A DNA stretch of 64,000 nt from positions 62,001-126,000 of the forward strand of contig PYGH01000001.1 of assembly GCA_003014445.1 (NCBI GenBank). Direction: 5' to 3'. The DNA comes from Fusobacterium naviforme (GTDB taxonomy: Bacteria > Bacillota > Clostridia > Lachnospirales > Lachnospiraceae). The notes below the pieces were generated by a model that saw only the letters and a program-made list of their open reading frames with translations, did no database searches and was not told the DNA's origin. The translations under genes and the position numbers were made by a program. Below are positions 56,989-63,630 of the stretch, piece by piece (positions within the stretch are counted from its first letter, which is position 1; each line of letters starts with the position of its first letter).

Positions 56989-58833
56989 ATGAAAAGAGGT
57001 TTTGACTTGAAGAAAGAAAATCCATTTCGGAATTTTACCTTCCTCTTCGTGATTATGATTGTGGTCTGGATGGTCACAAGTCTCGGCAGTGAGGTACTTG
57101 AGAAGCGGCTGTCAAAGGCGGAGTTCGACTCTCTGCTCGGCAGTGAAACCGTGGTGCAGGTCGTGATTCACCAGAACCGGGAGACACCGACAGGAAAGGT
57201 TCAGTTTATCTACAGCGACGCAGAAGGGAAGGAGAGCCGGGAGCGCTACTATGTCTCGGATGTCAATGCACTTCAGACTGAGCTCACAGAGAGAGGCGTC
57301 GACTATGTGCTGGAGGATGTTCCGGAGAGCAGTGACTGGATGAGCTACATACTGCCGGCGCTGATTGCGGTCGGCGGAGCGCTTGTGATCGTCTATCTCC
57401 TGCAAAACCGCGGCGCAGGGGGATCTAACTCGAAGATGATGAACTTCGGGAAGAGCCGTGCGCGTATGACGAAGGAGAATAAGGAGAACTTCAGCTCGGT
57501 TGCCGGTCTGGACGAGGAGAAGGAGGATCTGAAGCAGATCGTCGACTTCCTCAAAAACCCGGCGAAGTACACGGAGCTCGGAGCCAGAATTCCGAAGGGT
57601 ATCATACTGACAGGCCCGCCCGGAACCGGTAAGACCCTGCTCGCAAAGGCGGTTGCGGGAGAGGCGGGAGTTCCCTTCTTCTCGATCTCCGGCTCGGATT
57701 TTGTGGAGATGTTTGTCGGTGTCGGCGCATCCCGTGTGCGGGATCTCTTTGAGGAGGCAAAGAAATTTGCTCCCTGCATTGTCTTTATTGATGAGATTGA
57801 TGCGGTTGCACGGCGTAGAGGTTCGGGGCTCGGCGGCGGACACGACGAGAGAGAGCAGACGCTGAATCAGATGCTGGTGGAAATGGACGGCTTCGGTGTG
57901 AATGAGGGAATTATCGTTCTGGCAGCGACGAACCGCCCGGATATACTGGATCCTGCGATTCTGCGTCCGGGGCGCTTTGACAGAAAGCTCACCGTCGGTC
58001 GCCCGGATGTGCGGGGCAGAGAGGCCATTCTGAAGGTTCATGCGAAGAATAAGCCGGTGGGAGATGATGTGAATCTGGAGCGCATTGCCAGAACAACGGC
58101 CGGCTTCACGGGCGCCGACCTTGAGAATCTTCTGAACGAGGCTGCCATACTCACGGCGCGCGAGGGGAGAAAGTATATCGCGCAGGCCGACATCGACCGC
58201 GCCTTTATCAAGGTGGGGATCGGTGAGGAGAAGCGGAGCAGGATCATCTCGGAGAAGGAGAAGCGCATCACCGCCTATCATGAGACCGGCCACGCAATAC
58301 TCTTTCATGTGCTGCCGGATATGGGACCGGTGCACACTATTTCCATCATACCGACCGGAAACGGCGCGGCGGGCTATACCATGCCTCTGCCGGGCAAGGA
58401 CGAGATGTTCAATACACGCGGACGTATGCTCCGGGATATTCAGGTGTCGCTGGGCGGCCGCATCGCGGAGGAGCTGATCTTTGGCGATGTGACCACGGGC
58501 GCGAGCCAGGATATCAAGCAGGCGACCGCCATTGCGAAGTCCATGGTGATGGAGTACGGAATGAGCGAGAGGGTCGGACTGGTGAATTACGGAAGCGAGG
58601 GCGACGAGATCTTTATCGGCCGGGACTTCGGACAGACCAAGTCCTACGGCGAGCACATGGCGACCGTCATCGACGAAGAGGTGAAGCGCATTATTGATGA
58701 GTGCTACCGCGAGGCGAAGGAGATCATTCTTCAGCACAGAGCGGTACTGGATCGCTGCGCGGAGCTGCTGCTGGAAAAGGAGAAGATAGGGCAGGCGGAG
58801 TTTGAGGCTCTGTTTGCTGAAGTATCGGCATAA
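56989..58833 (+). CDS. ftsH: ATP-dependent zinc metalloprotease FtsH
   Basis: A membrane-anchored AAA+ protease (614 residues) that degrades unfolded membrane and regulatory proteins. Two membrane segments (about 17-33 and 119-138) flank an extracytoplasmic domain. Walker A is GPPGTGKT (209-216), Walker [14 protein letters not shown], the second region of homology [19 protein letters not shown], and the zinc site HETGH at 431-435. The ATG at 56989 lacks a clear ribosome site; a TTG at 57007 follows AAAAGAGG and would shorten the protein by six residues, so the start is uncertain. Confidence 0.96.
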   Translation: MKRGFDLKKENPFRNFTFLFVIMIVVWMVTSLGSEVLEKRLSKAEFDSLLGSETVVQVVIHQNRETPTGKVQFIYSDAEGKESRERYYVSDVNALQTELTERGVDYVLEDVPESSDWMSYILPALIAVGGALVIVYLLQNRGAGGSNSKMMNFGKSRARMTKENKENFSSVAGLDEEKEDLKQIVDFLKNPAKYTELGARIPKGIILTGPPGTGKTLLAKAVAGEAGVPFFSISGSDFVEMFVGVGASRVRDLFEEAKKFAPCIVFIDEIDAVARRRGSGLGGGHDEREQTLNQMLVEMDGFGVNEGIIVLAATNRPDILDPAILRPGRFDRKLTVGRPDVRGREAILKVHAKNKPVGDDVNLERIARTTAGFTGADLENLLNEAAILTAREGRKYIAQADIDRAFIKVGIGEEKRSRIISEKEKRITAYHETGHAILFHVLPDMGPVHTISIIPTGNGAAGYTMPLPGKDEMFNTRGRMLRDIQVSLGGRIAEELIFGDVTTGASQDIKQATAIAKSMVMEYGMSERVGLVNYGSEGDEIFIGRDFGQTKSYGEHMATVIDEEVKRIIDECYREAKEIILQHRAVLDRCAELLLEKEKIGQAEFEALFAEVSA

Positions 58834-58837
58834 AGAT

Positions 58838-60880
58838 ATGAAGACTGGGGCTTTATTCAGTGACACGAGTGAGAATTACTGTGCACCGGCAGAGCCGGAG
58901 GCGGGGCAGCGCGTGCGCATCCGCTTCCGGGCTTATGCGGGGGATGTGCTTCGTGTTGAGCTTGTAAATGAGAAGACGGGTGTGGCGGTTCCTATGTCTG
59001 AGACGAGAAGGGACCGCTATTTTCGCTACTATGAAGCAAGCCAGGAGATGGGAAATGAACCACTTCGCTGGTATTTTCGCATCACAGAGGGGGAGGAGCT
59101 GCGCTACTATGACCGTCTTGGTGTCTCGGAGACCGCGCGTCACAGCTGTTTTCAGCTGATTCCGGGATTCCATACGCCGGACTGGGCGAAGGGCGCGATC
59201 ATGTACCAGATTTTTGTGGATCGTTTTTGCAGCGGGGACTCAAAGAACGATGTGCTGGACGATGAATATCTCTATATTGGTCTTCCGGTGCGGCATATTG
59301 ATGACTGGAATGAGATGCCCTCGACCTTTGATGTGGGTTATTTCTACGGCGGGGATCTGATCGGCGTGCAGAGCAAGCTCGGCTATCTGAAGGCTCTCGG
59401 CGTCGAGGTGCTCTACTTCAACCCGCTCTTTGTCTCGCCCTCCAATCACAAGTATGATACGCAGGACTATGAGCATATTGACCCACATCTGGGGGTAATT
59501 GTGAAGGATGAGGGGGAGCTGCTGTCGCCGGATGCGGTCAATAACGAGGAGGCTACGCGCTATATCTGCCGTACCGCAGACCGCGAAAATCTGGAGGCGA
59601 GCGATCGTTTCTTTGCCTCCTTCATGGAGGAGGCACATAAAATGGGCTTCCGCGTCCTGCTGGACGGTGTGTTCAATCACTGTGGCTCCTTCAATAAGTG
59701 GATGGACAGGGAGAAAATTTATAGCAGGCAGGGAGGATATGCGCCCGGCGCTTATGAGAGCATGGAGAGTCCGTATCATGATTACTTTGCCTTTGCGGAT
59801 GATGCGCCCTCTGCCTGGCCGGACAATGTGAGCTATGACGGCTGGTGGGACAATGAGACTCTGCCGAAGCTGAACTATGAGGCGAGCGATGAGCTGGTGG
59901 ACACGATACTCGGAGTCGGAAGAAAGTGGATCAGCGCTCCCTATCTGGCAGATGGCTGGCGGCTTGACGTTGCGGCAGATTTAGGGCAGTCCGTGCGTTT
60001 TAATCACAGCTTCTGGGCGCGCTTCCGCAGCGCGGTGAAGGGAGTCAATCCGAATGCGCTGATTCTCGCCGAGCACTACGGAGATCCCTCCTCCTGGCTG
60101 AATGGCAGGGAGTGGGACAGCGTGATGAACTACGATGCCTTTATGGAGCCGGTGAGCTGGTTCCTGACCGGTCTGGAGAAGCACTCGGATCGGGCGGAGC
60201 CCGCGCTTCGCGGCGATGGTGCTCATTTCTGGGAGAGCATGTGCGCAGGTATGGCGAGACTTCCGGAGAGCTCACTGCTCACGGCGATGAATCAGCTCTC
60301 CAATCACGACCACTCGCGCTTTCTGACGCGGACCAACGGCGTGGTCGGGAGATTGGAGGGCAAGGGAGGCGCCGCTGCAGAGAAGGGCGTGCGGATACCA
60401 GTGCTGCGCCAGGCAGTGGTGATGCTCATGACCTGGCCGGGGGCGCCGACCATCTATTATGGAGACGAGGCGGGTGTCTGCGGTTGGACAGATCCGGACA
60501 GCCGCAGAAGCTACCCCTGGGGACGGGAGAATCTGGGCCTGCTGGACTTTCATCGCTACATGTGCAGGGTACACCGGGACTCAGCTGCACTGCGGCGCGG
60601 CTCTCTCATACCGCTACGCATGGAAGAAAATCTCGTCTGTTACGGGCGCGTTCTCGGCAGAGACAGAGTGCTTACCTTTGTTTATACCGGCGAGGAGGCT
60701 GCGACGCTGGAGCTTCCCGTATGGTTGCTCGGCATCAGTGATGAGGATCATCTGAATCGGGTGATGCTGACCTCCGAGGTGGGCTACAATGTGGGAGTTA
60801 TGGAATATCCCGTGCGGGACGGCGTGCTCACGCTCCGTGTCTTTGGAGATTCAGCCGGCGTGTTCCGGACAGAGGCGTAA
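58838..60880 (+). CDS. GH13 alpha-amylase (neopullulanase/maltogenic type)
   Basis: A cytoplasmic 680-residue glycoside hydrolase acting on alpha-glucans or cyclodextrins. An N-terminal beta domain (1-115) precedes the barrel. All catalytic residues are present: nucleophile Asp377 (DGWRLDVAA), acid/base Glu412 (ILAEHYGD) and Asp491 (SNHDHSR); IYYGDEAGVCGWTDPDSRR and a C-terminal beta domain follow. No signal peptide. It begins 5 bp after ftsH with a poor ribosome site. It may work with the GlgX-like protein at 33974-36046, which lacks catalytic residues. Confidence 0.92.
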   Translation: MKTGALFSDTSENYCAPAEPEAGQRVRIRFRAYAGDVLRVELVNEKTGVAVPMSETRRDRYFRYYEASQEMGNEPLRWYFRITEGEELRYYDRLGVSETARHSCFQLIPGFHTPDWAKGAIMYQIFVDRFCSGDSKNDVLDDEYLYIGLPVRHIDDWNEMPSTFDVGYFYGGDLIGVQSKLGYLKALGVEVLYFNPLFVSPSNHKYDTQDYEHIDPHLGVIVKDEGELLSPDAVNNEEATRYICRTADRENLEASDRFFASFMEEAHKMGFRVLLDGVFNHCGSFNKWMDREKIYSRQGGYAPGAYESMESPYHDYFAFADDAPSAWPDNVSYDGWWDNETLPKLNYEASDELVDTILGVGRKWISAPYLADGWRLDVAADLGQSVRFNHSFWARFRSAVKGVNPNALILAEHYGDPSSWLNGREWDSVMNYDAFMEPVSWFLTGLEKHSDRAEPALRGDGAHFWESMCAGMARLPESSLLTAMNQLSNHDHSRFLTRTNGVVGRLEGKGGAAAEKGVRIPVLRQAVVMLMTWPGAPTIYYGDEAGVCGWTDPDSRRSYPWGRENLGLLDFHRYMCRVHRDSAALRRGSLIPLRMEENLVCYGRVLGRDRVLTFVYTGEEAATLELPVWLLGISDEDHLNRVMLTSEVGYNVGVMEYPVRDGVLTLRVFGDSAGVFRTEA

Positions 60881-60897
60881 AATACAATAAAAAGTAC

Positions 60898-60926
60898 TTT
60901 ACGTGACAGTAAAAATATGATAATAT
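60898..60926 (+). promoter_or_regulatory. Promoter of tRNA-Gly
   Basis: TTTACG (60898-60903), 17-bp spacer, TAATAT (60921-60926), 26 nt before the tRNA. Confidence 0.6.
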
Positions 60927-60951
60927 CTTTGTGTCGTAAAGAACGGCACGT

Positions 60952-61024
60952 GCGATAGTGGCGTAGTTGGTAACGCGCGACCTTGCCAAGGTCGAGACCG
61001 CGGGTTCGAGCCCCGTCTATCGCT
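60952..61024 (+). tRNA. tRNA-Gly(GCC)
   Basis: A full cloverleaf: acceptor stem GCGATAG/CTATCGC, D arm GCGT...ACGC, anticodon stem CGACC/GGTCG with loop TTGCCAA giving anticodon GCC, T arm GCGGG-TTCGAGC-CCCGT, discriminator T. The CCA end is not encoded. tRNA 3' ends are common integration sites, and an integrase fragment follows within 120 bp; no second copy of the tRNA 3' end was seen to its right within the window. Confidence 0.97.
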
Positions 61025-61034
61025 CTCATGTAAA

Positions 61035-61085
61035 ACCTCGGAGATACGTTGTTTCTTCAGCAAACAAGCGGCCTCCGGGGTTTTT
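61035..61085 (+). terminator. Terminator of tRNA-Gly
   Basis: ACCTCGGAG pairs with CTCCGGGGT, with an inner TTGTTT/AAACAA stem, followed by TTTTT. Confidence 0.8.
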
Positions 61086-61142
61086 AGTTTCCGAAAAACG
61101 GAACGCAGAAACCGGAAAAAGGCACACGGAAACGGTACATTT

Positions 61143-61156
61143 GTCACACGTGTGAC
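61143..61156. repeat. 14-bp perfect palindrome at the end of the integrase frame
   Basis: GTCACACGTGTGAC overlaps the final stop codon of the extended integrase frame. Perfect dyads of this size often bind dimeric proteins; no partner is evident. Confidence 0.6.
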
Positions 61157-61746
61157 TTTGGTGTCTGTGTGATCTTTTCAAAGTGTCCGTTGATAACATC
61201 GGTCTGCTTTCTCTTTTCAATTCCGATCACATCCCGGTATACTCTCTTCATTACACTGTCAGTTCCTCAACCTCCGCGATCAAGTATATATTCGTCCGGA
61301 ACACCGATTGCGTGCATGATGCTGGCTGCATAGTGTCTCAGATCATGGAACCGAAAATGCGGGCAGCCGGAGCGCTTTCTTGCCTTGATAAAGCGGGCAG
61401 TCAAAGCATTAGGAGTGCATTTAATAATCTTTCCTTCAATTCCCTGCATTTTGCGTATTACAAATTCCGGCATTTCAATTCTGCGATAGCTAGCAAATGT
61501 TTTCGGCTGCTTGGTTATCCACTCGCGATTCTTATTGATTACGACTACTTCTTCAATCCGGATAAAATTCCCGTCAATGTCAGAACTGGTTAGCGCACAG
61601 ATCTCGGAACGCCGGAGCGGGCCGAATGCCGCTAGTAGAATTGCAATCTCAAGTTCTTTGTCATTTACAAATGAGAGTAGTGTCACTTGGTCGATCATCG
61701 CGAAGTCTTCTGTGCTCATCTCTCTAAGCTCTTTACTTGTCATCAT
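61144..61746 (-). pseudogene. Tyrosine recombinase catalytic domain with an internal stop
   Basis: From the ATG at 61746 (GGAGG upstream) the frame gives 159 residues of an integrase catalytic domain: GPLRRSEICAL (Arg I), HDLRHYAAS (His134, Arg137) and YILDRGG. The next codon, Trp in relatives (RGGW), is TGA at 61269-61267. The frame then continues 40 codons (GTDSVMKRVYRDVIG) and holds the nucleophile Tyr170 before a TGA at 61146-61144. So the nucleophile is cut off. The N-terminal core-binding domain is missing as well. It lies next to tRNA-Gly, so it is probably what is left of the integrase that brought this element in. Confidence 0.85.
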
Positions 61747-61816
61747 GTCTTTTCTAACCTCCTATGCATTTGCCGTTGTCGTTTGCCTTGGTGGCTTGCT
61801 TTCGTTTCGTTGTACC

Positions 61817-61926
61817 ATTATGCTAGAATAGCGCTATGCGAACAACAAGAGTGAAATTGCACAAAATCGCATAGCGCAGTTTGTGCAAAACGTCGAATAA
61901 CGCTATGCTCTTTTATGATATATAAT
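61817..61926. promoter_or_regulatory. Divergent promoter region A with three CGCTATGC operators
   Basis: Three copies of the motif: AATAGCGCTATGC (61827-61839), GCATAGCGC in reverse (61869-61877) and AATAACGCTATGC (61896-61908). Leftward promoter toward the integrase: TTGTTC (61845-61840), 17-bp spacer, CATAAT (61822-61817); copy 1 lies in the spacer. Rightward: TATAAT at 61921-61926, or TTGTGC-N17-TATGCT at 61881-61909, with copy 3 over it. The layout suits a protein that represses both directions. Confidence 0.65.
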
Positions 61927-61955
61927 ATTGACGGGATAATAGGAGGCCCGCAAAC

Positions 61956-62132
61956 ATGGGATATAATGGATACACTGAAAAGAAAAAAGCAAGCAATGCG
62001 AAATACATGGAAAAGTTGAAACGGGTTTATATATGGCTTACGCCGGAAGAAAAGCAAGCCATAGAGGAAAAAGCAAAACGAGCGCAAAAATCAGTCAATC
62101 AATACATGAAAGATAAAGCATTATTAGATTAA
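61956..62132 (+). CDS. Small ribbon-helix-helix-type protein A
   Basis: A 58-residue protein with AGGAGG 9 nt upstream. After a Lys-rich start, a strand (KRVYIWLTPEE) and two helices (EEKQAIEEKAKRAQKS, then VNQYMKDKALL) follow the order of Arc/CopG-type DNA-binding proteins. Its third segment matches the SIQNYILQA/SLQGYILQA segments of proteins B and C. It is divergent from the integrase and lies next to a private set of operators, so it is probably an autorepressor. A strong terminator follows. Confidence 0.7.
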   Translation: MGYNGYTEKKKASNAKYMEKLKRVYIWLTPEEKQAIEEKAKRAQKSVNQYMKDKALLD

Positions 62133-62154
62133 AACGGGATACCAGGAACGAAAC

Positions 62155-62184
62155 AAGCGCGGATCATAAAGGGCCGCGCTTTTT
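62155..62184 (+). terminator. Terminator of RHH gene A
   Basis: AAGCGCGG pairs with CCGCGCTT across an 11-nt loop, then TTTTTC. Confidence 0.85.
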
Positions 62185-62202
62185 CTATGCTATTTTCACG
62201 GC

Positions 62203-62231
62203 TTGCACCGGTGTTGTTTTCCTGCTATAAT
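62203..62231 (+). promoter_or_regulatory. Promoter of candidate small RNA B
   Basis: TTGCAC (62203-62208), 17-bp spacer, TATAAT (62226-62231). No ORF with a ribosome site follows before the terminator at 62276-62314. Confidence 0.7.
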
Positions 62232-62237
62232 GTTTTT

Positions 62238-62314
62238 CAAGAGGAGCCCCGGCGGCAGGTTCGCCGGGTCTCTCTGAATCGGTTTAGCTCTGTAGGCGGG
62301 CCGATTCTTTTTTT
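62238..62314 (+). ncRNA. Candidate small RNA B (about 77 nt)
   Basis: Expected to start about 7 nt after the -10 box. Hairpin 1 is CCCGGCG/CGCCGGG with loop GCAGGTT (62248-62268); hairpin 2 is GAATCGG/CCGATTC (62276-62307) followed by seven T, a clear intrinsic terminator. It ends 6 nt before the stop codon of the opposing tiny gene, so that gene's read-through transcript would be antisense to it. Expression is inferred from promoter and terminator only. Confidence 0.6.
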
Positions 62315-62319
62315 ATTGC

Positions 62320-62430
62320 TTACTTCAGTAAATTTCCGATTGATTCTTTCGCTTCCTCAAGTGTTTTACACTTTTCCAGAATTTCCAGAATCGCTTTTAC
62401 CAAAGCTTCAGAAACATTCATTTCATCCAT
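62320..62430 (-). CDS. Tiny conserved protein B' (36 residues)
   Basis: ATG at 62430 preceded by AGGAGGAAAGGAAA. The product (NVSEALVKAILEILEKCKT in the middle) is one or two amphipathic helices with acidic and Lys-rich ends, without a clear membrane segment. It is paralogous to C' at 63061-63177, with [IN]V[ST]EAL[VI]KAI shared and the same position relative to a small RNA and an RHH gene. That conservation is the main evidence that it is real. Function unknown. Confidence 0.65.
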   Translation of the reverse strand: MDEMNVSEALVKAILEILEKCKTLEEAKESIGNLLK

Positions 62431-62503
62431 TTTCCTTTCCTCCTGTTTCACCCTGCGGATACTCGCTTGCTTTTCGGTTGCCCGTGTCGCTTGCTGTGCC
62501 TTA

Positions 62504-62601
62504 ACGATAACCGTAGACGGATACAAAGTCAACTCCTAAATTTCAAAGATTGTGAAAACAGCATAAAACCGTAGACGGTTATGCATGAATTAGTGTATAA
62601 T
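62504..62601. promoter_or_regulatory. Divergent promoter region B with two AACCGTAGACGG operators
   Basis: AACCGTAGACGG occurs at 62509-62520 and, exactly, at 62567-62578; the second extends into the dyad AACCGT-AGA-CGGTT. Leftward promoter: TTGACT (62532-62527), 17-bp spacer, TATCGT (62509-62504), with the first copy inside the spacer. Rightward promoter: TATAAT (62596-62601), with the second copy over its -35 region. So each promoter carries one copy. Confidence 0.7.
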
Positions 62602-62628
62602 ATATAAAAACTGTAAAAGGAGCTATAC

Positions 62629-62820
62629 ATGGCAGTATCAGAGGCACACAAAAAAGCAAGCTATAAGTACAACGCCAGCCGGGACAGTATCACCATAAGA
62701 CCGGAGAAGACAGAAGGCGCAGAGATTAGAAAAGCAGCGGCGGAAGCGGAGCAGAGTATACAAAACTATATCTTACAGGCAGCGCGGGAGCGCATGAAGC
62801 GCGACGGAAAGCTAGACTAA
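62629..62820 (+). CDS. Small ribbon-helix-helix-type protein B
   Basis: A 63-residue protein with AAAAGGAG upstream. A basic start (VSEAHKKASYKYNASRD), a strand (SITIRPEK), helix A (EGAEIRKAAAEAEQS) and helix B (IQNYILQAARERMKRD) give the Arc-type order. It is clearly paralogous to protein C (shared ITIRP/ISLRP, IR-AA--A-QS, YILQA--ERM-RDGK) and more distantly to A. Divergent from tiny gene B', and with operators over both promoters, it is probably the repressor of the pair. Confidence 0.75.
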   Translation: MAVSEAHKKASYKYNASRDSITIRPEKTEGAEIRKAAAEAEQSIQNYILQAARERMKRDGKLD

Positions 62821-62857
62821 ATCACAGCGCACACACACCACGCTTTCTTTTATTAAC

Positions 62858-62943
62858 CGCTTGTCCGGGGAGACCGTGATCTGATACGCTTGTCCGGGGA
62901 GACCGTGATCTGATACGCTTGTCCGGGGAGACCGTGATCTGAT
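62858..62943. repeat. Three tandem copies of a 29-bp repeat
   Basis: Direct copies start at 62858, 62887 and 62916 with no spacers; the unit contains CTTGTCCGGGGAGACCGTGA. The first two are identical over the unit and the third diverges in its last base. It lies between the end of RHH gene B and the promoter of small RNA C, and touches the -35 box of that promoter. Absence of spacers rules out a CRISPR array. It may be a recent slippage expansion or a protein-binding iteron set. Confidence 0.9.
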
Positions 62944-62971
62944 TGTCTTTTTAGTCTTTATCTGCTATACT
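62943..62971 (+). promoter_or_regulatory. Promoter of candidate small RNA C
   Basis: TTGTCT (62943-62948), 17-bp spacer, TATACT (62966-62971). The CTGC before the -10 box is shared with the promoter of small RNA B. Confidence 0.65.
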
Positions 62972-62976
62972 TTTAA

Positions 62977-63048
62977 TGAGTAGCGGCGGAGCGGATACCG
63001 CTACCAGGTTTTTGGTTACGTCCCCGGTGTGCCTCACCGGGGATTTTT
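62977..63048 (+). ncRNA. Candidate small RNA C (about 72 nt)
   Basis: Hairpin 1 is GTAGCGG/CCGCTAC (62980-63004), then a linker with CAGGTT, which also occurs in the hairpin 1 loop of small RNA B, then a perfect terminator stem CCCCGGTG/CACCGGGG (63022-63042) and five T. It ends 13 nt before the stop codon of opposing tiny gene C'. Same layout as small RNA B. Confidence 0.6.
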
Positions 63049-63060
63049 ATATTTAGTAGA

Positions 63061-63177
63061 TTAGTTTAGTAGTTCTTTTATCCGTTTGATTGTTTCCTCT
63101 TTACTTTCCGATGGTTCAATAATTGTAATAATTGCTTTTATTAAAGCCTCCGTTACTATCATTTCTTCGTTCCCCAT
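63061..63177 (-). CDS. Tiny conserved protein C' (38 residues)
   Basis: ATG at 63177 with GGAAAGGAG upstream. The product contains MIVTEALIKAIITIIEP followed by a charged helix ending KRIKELLN. It aligns with B' over its whole length, and its leader also shares AGCAAGCGA-type sequence with that of B'. The first helix is more hydrophobic than in B' but short for a membrane span. Function unknown. Confidence 0.65.
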   Translation of the reverse strand: MGNEEMIVTEALIKAIITIIEPSESKEETIKRIKELLN

Positions 63178-63225
63178 GTTCTCCGCTCCTTTCCCAGCTT
63201 GCGTTGCTTCGCTTGCTGTGATTGC

Positions 63226-63359
63226 ATACTAGAACTGTTGCGTGCGGATTGTCAAGCACTGTTGCGTGGGAAAAATCGATTTGTGAGAAGTGAGCAAAAC
63301 ACTGTTGCGTGAATTGTGGAAAATGCACTATTGCGTGTCGATGTATATACTTATATAAC
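63226..63359. promoter_or_regulatory. Divergent promoter region C with four ACTGTTGCGTG operators
   Basis: Direct copies at 63234-63244, 63258-63268, 63301-63311 and, with one change (ACTATTGCGTG), 63327-63337. Leftward promoter: TTGACA (63255-63250), 18-bp spacer, TAGTAT (63231-63226), with copy 1 in the spacer. Rightward promoter: TTGCGT (63331-63336, part of copy 4), 17-bp spacer, TATAAC (63354-63359). The operator sequence is unrelated to those in regions A and B. Confidence 0.7.
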
Positions 63360-63389
63360 TATATAAAAGATACAGGAAGGAGGGATACA

Positions 63390-63581
63390 ATGCCGGTATC
63401 AGAGAGTAAAAGAAAAAGCAATGACAAATATAATTCTAAGTGCGATTATATAAGCCTTAGACCGATAAAAGAAAAAGGCGAAACGATCAGAGAAGCAGCA
63501 AAGCAAGCAGGGCAAAGCTTGCAGGGCTATATATTGCAGGCAGTAGAAGAGCGCATGGAGCGCGACGGAAAAGTAGAGTAA
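63390..63581 (+). CDS. Small ribbon-helix-helix-type protein C
   Basis: A 63-residue paralogue of protein B, about half identical: basic start (SESKRKSNDKYNSKCD), strand YISLRPIK, helix A ETIREAAKQAGQS, helix B LQGYILQAVEERMERDGK. AGGAAGGAGG precedes the ATG at 63390, which decides the start over an upstream extension. Probably binds the ACTGTTGCGTG repeats upstream. Followed by a strong terminator. Confidence 0.75.
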   Translation: MPVSESKRKSNDKYNSKCDYISLRPIKEKGETIREAAKQAGQSLQGYILQAVEERMERDGKVE

Positions 63582-63592
63582 ACCACAACGCA

Positions 63593-63630
63593 AGCGGGGA
63601 CTGGTCACATCCAGAACCTCGCTATTTTTT
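63593..63630 (+). terminator. Terminator of RHH gene C
   Basis: AGCGGGG with inner CTGG pairs with CCAG and CCTCGCT, followed by six T. Confidence 0.85.

Noticed and set aside
57112-58866. 584-codon minus-strand frame across ftsH
   Set aside because: Complement of ftsH, with no recognisable protein features.
60784-61147. Small minus-strand frames over the tRNA with a sequence like RAIDGARTRGLDLGK
   Set aside because: This is the familiar false translation of the tRNA-Gly complement.
62187-62504. 105-codon plus-strand frame between RHH genes A and B
   Set aside because: It runs through the small RNA B terminator and antisense to tiny gene B', and has no ribosome site.
62858-62943. CRISPR array
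   Set aside because: Three 29-bp repeats are directly adjacent without spacers and no cas gene is near.
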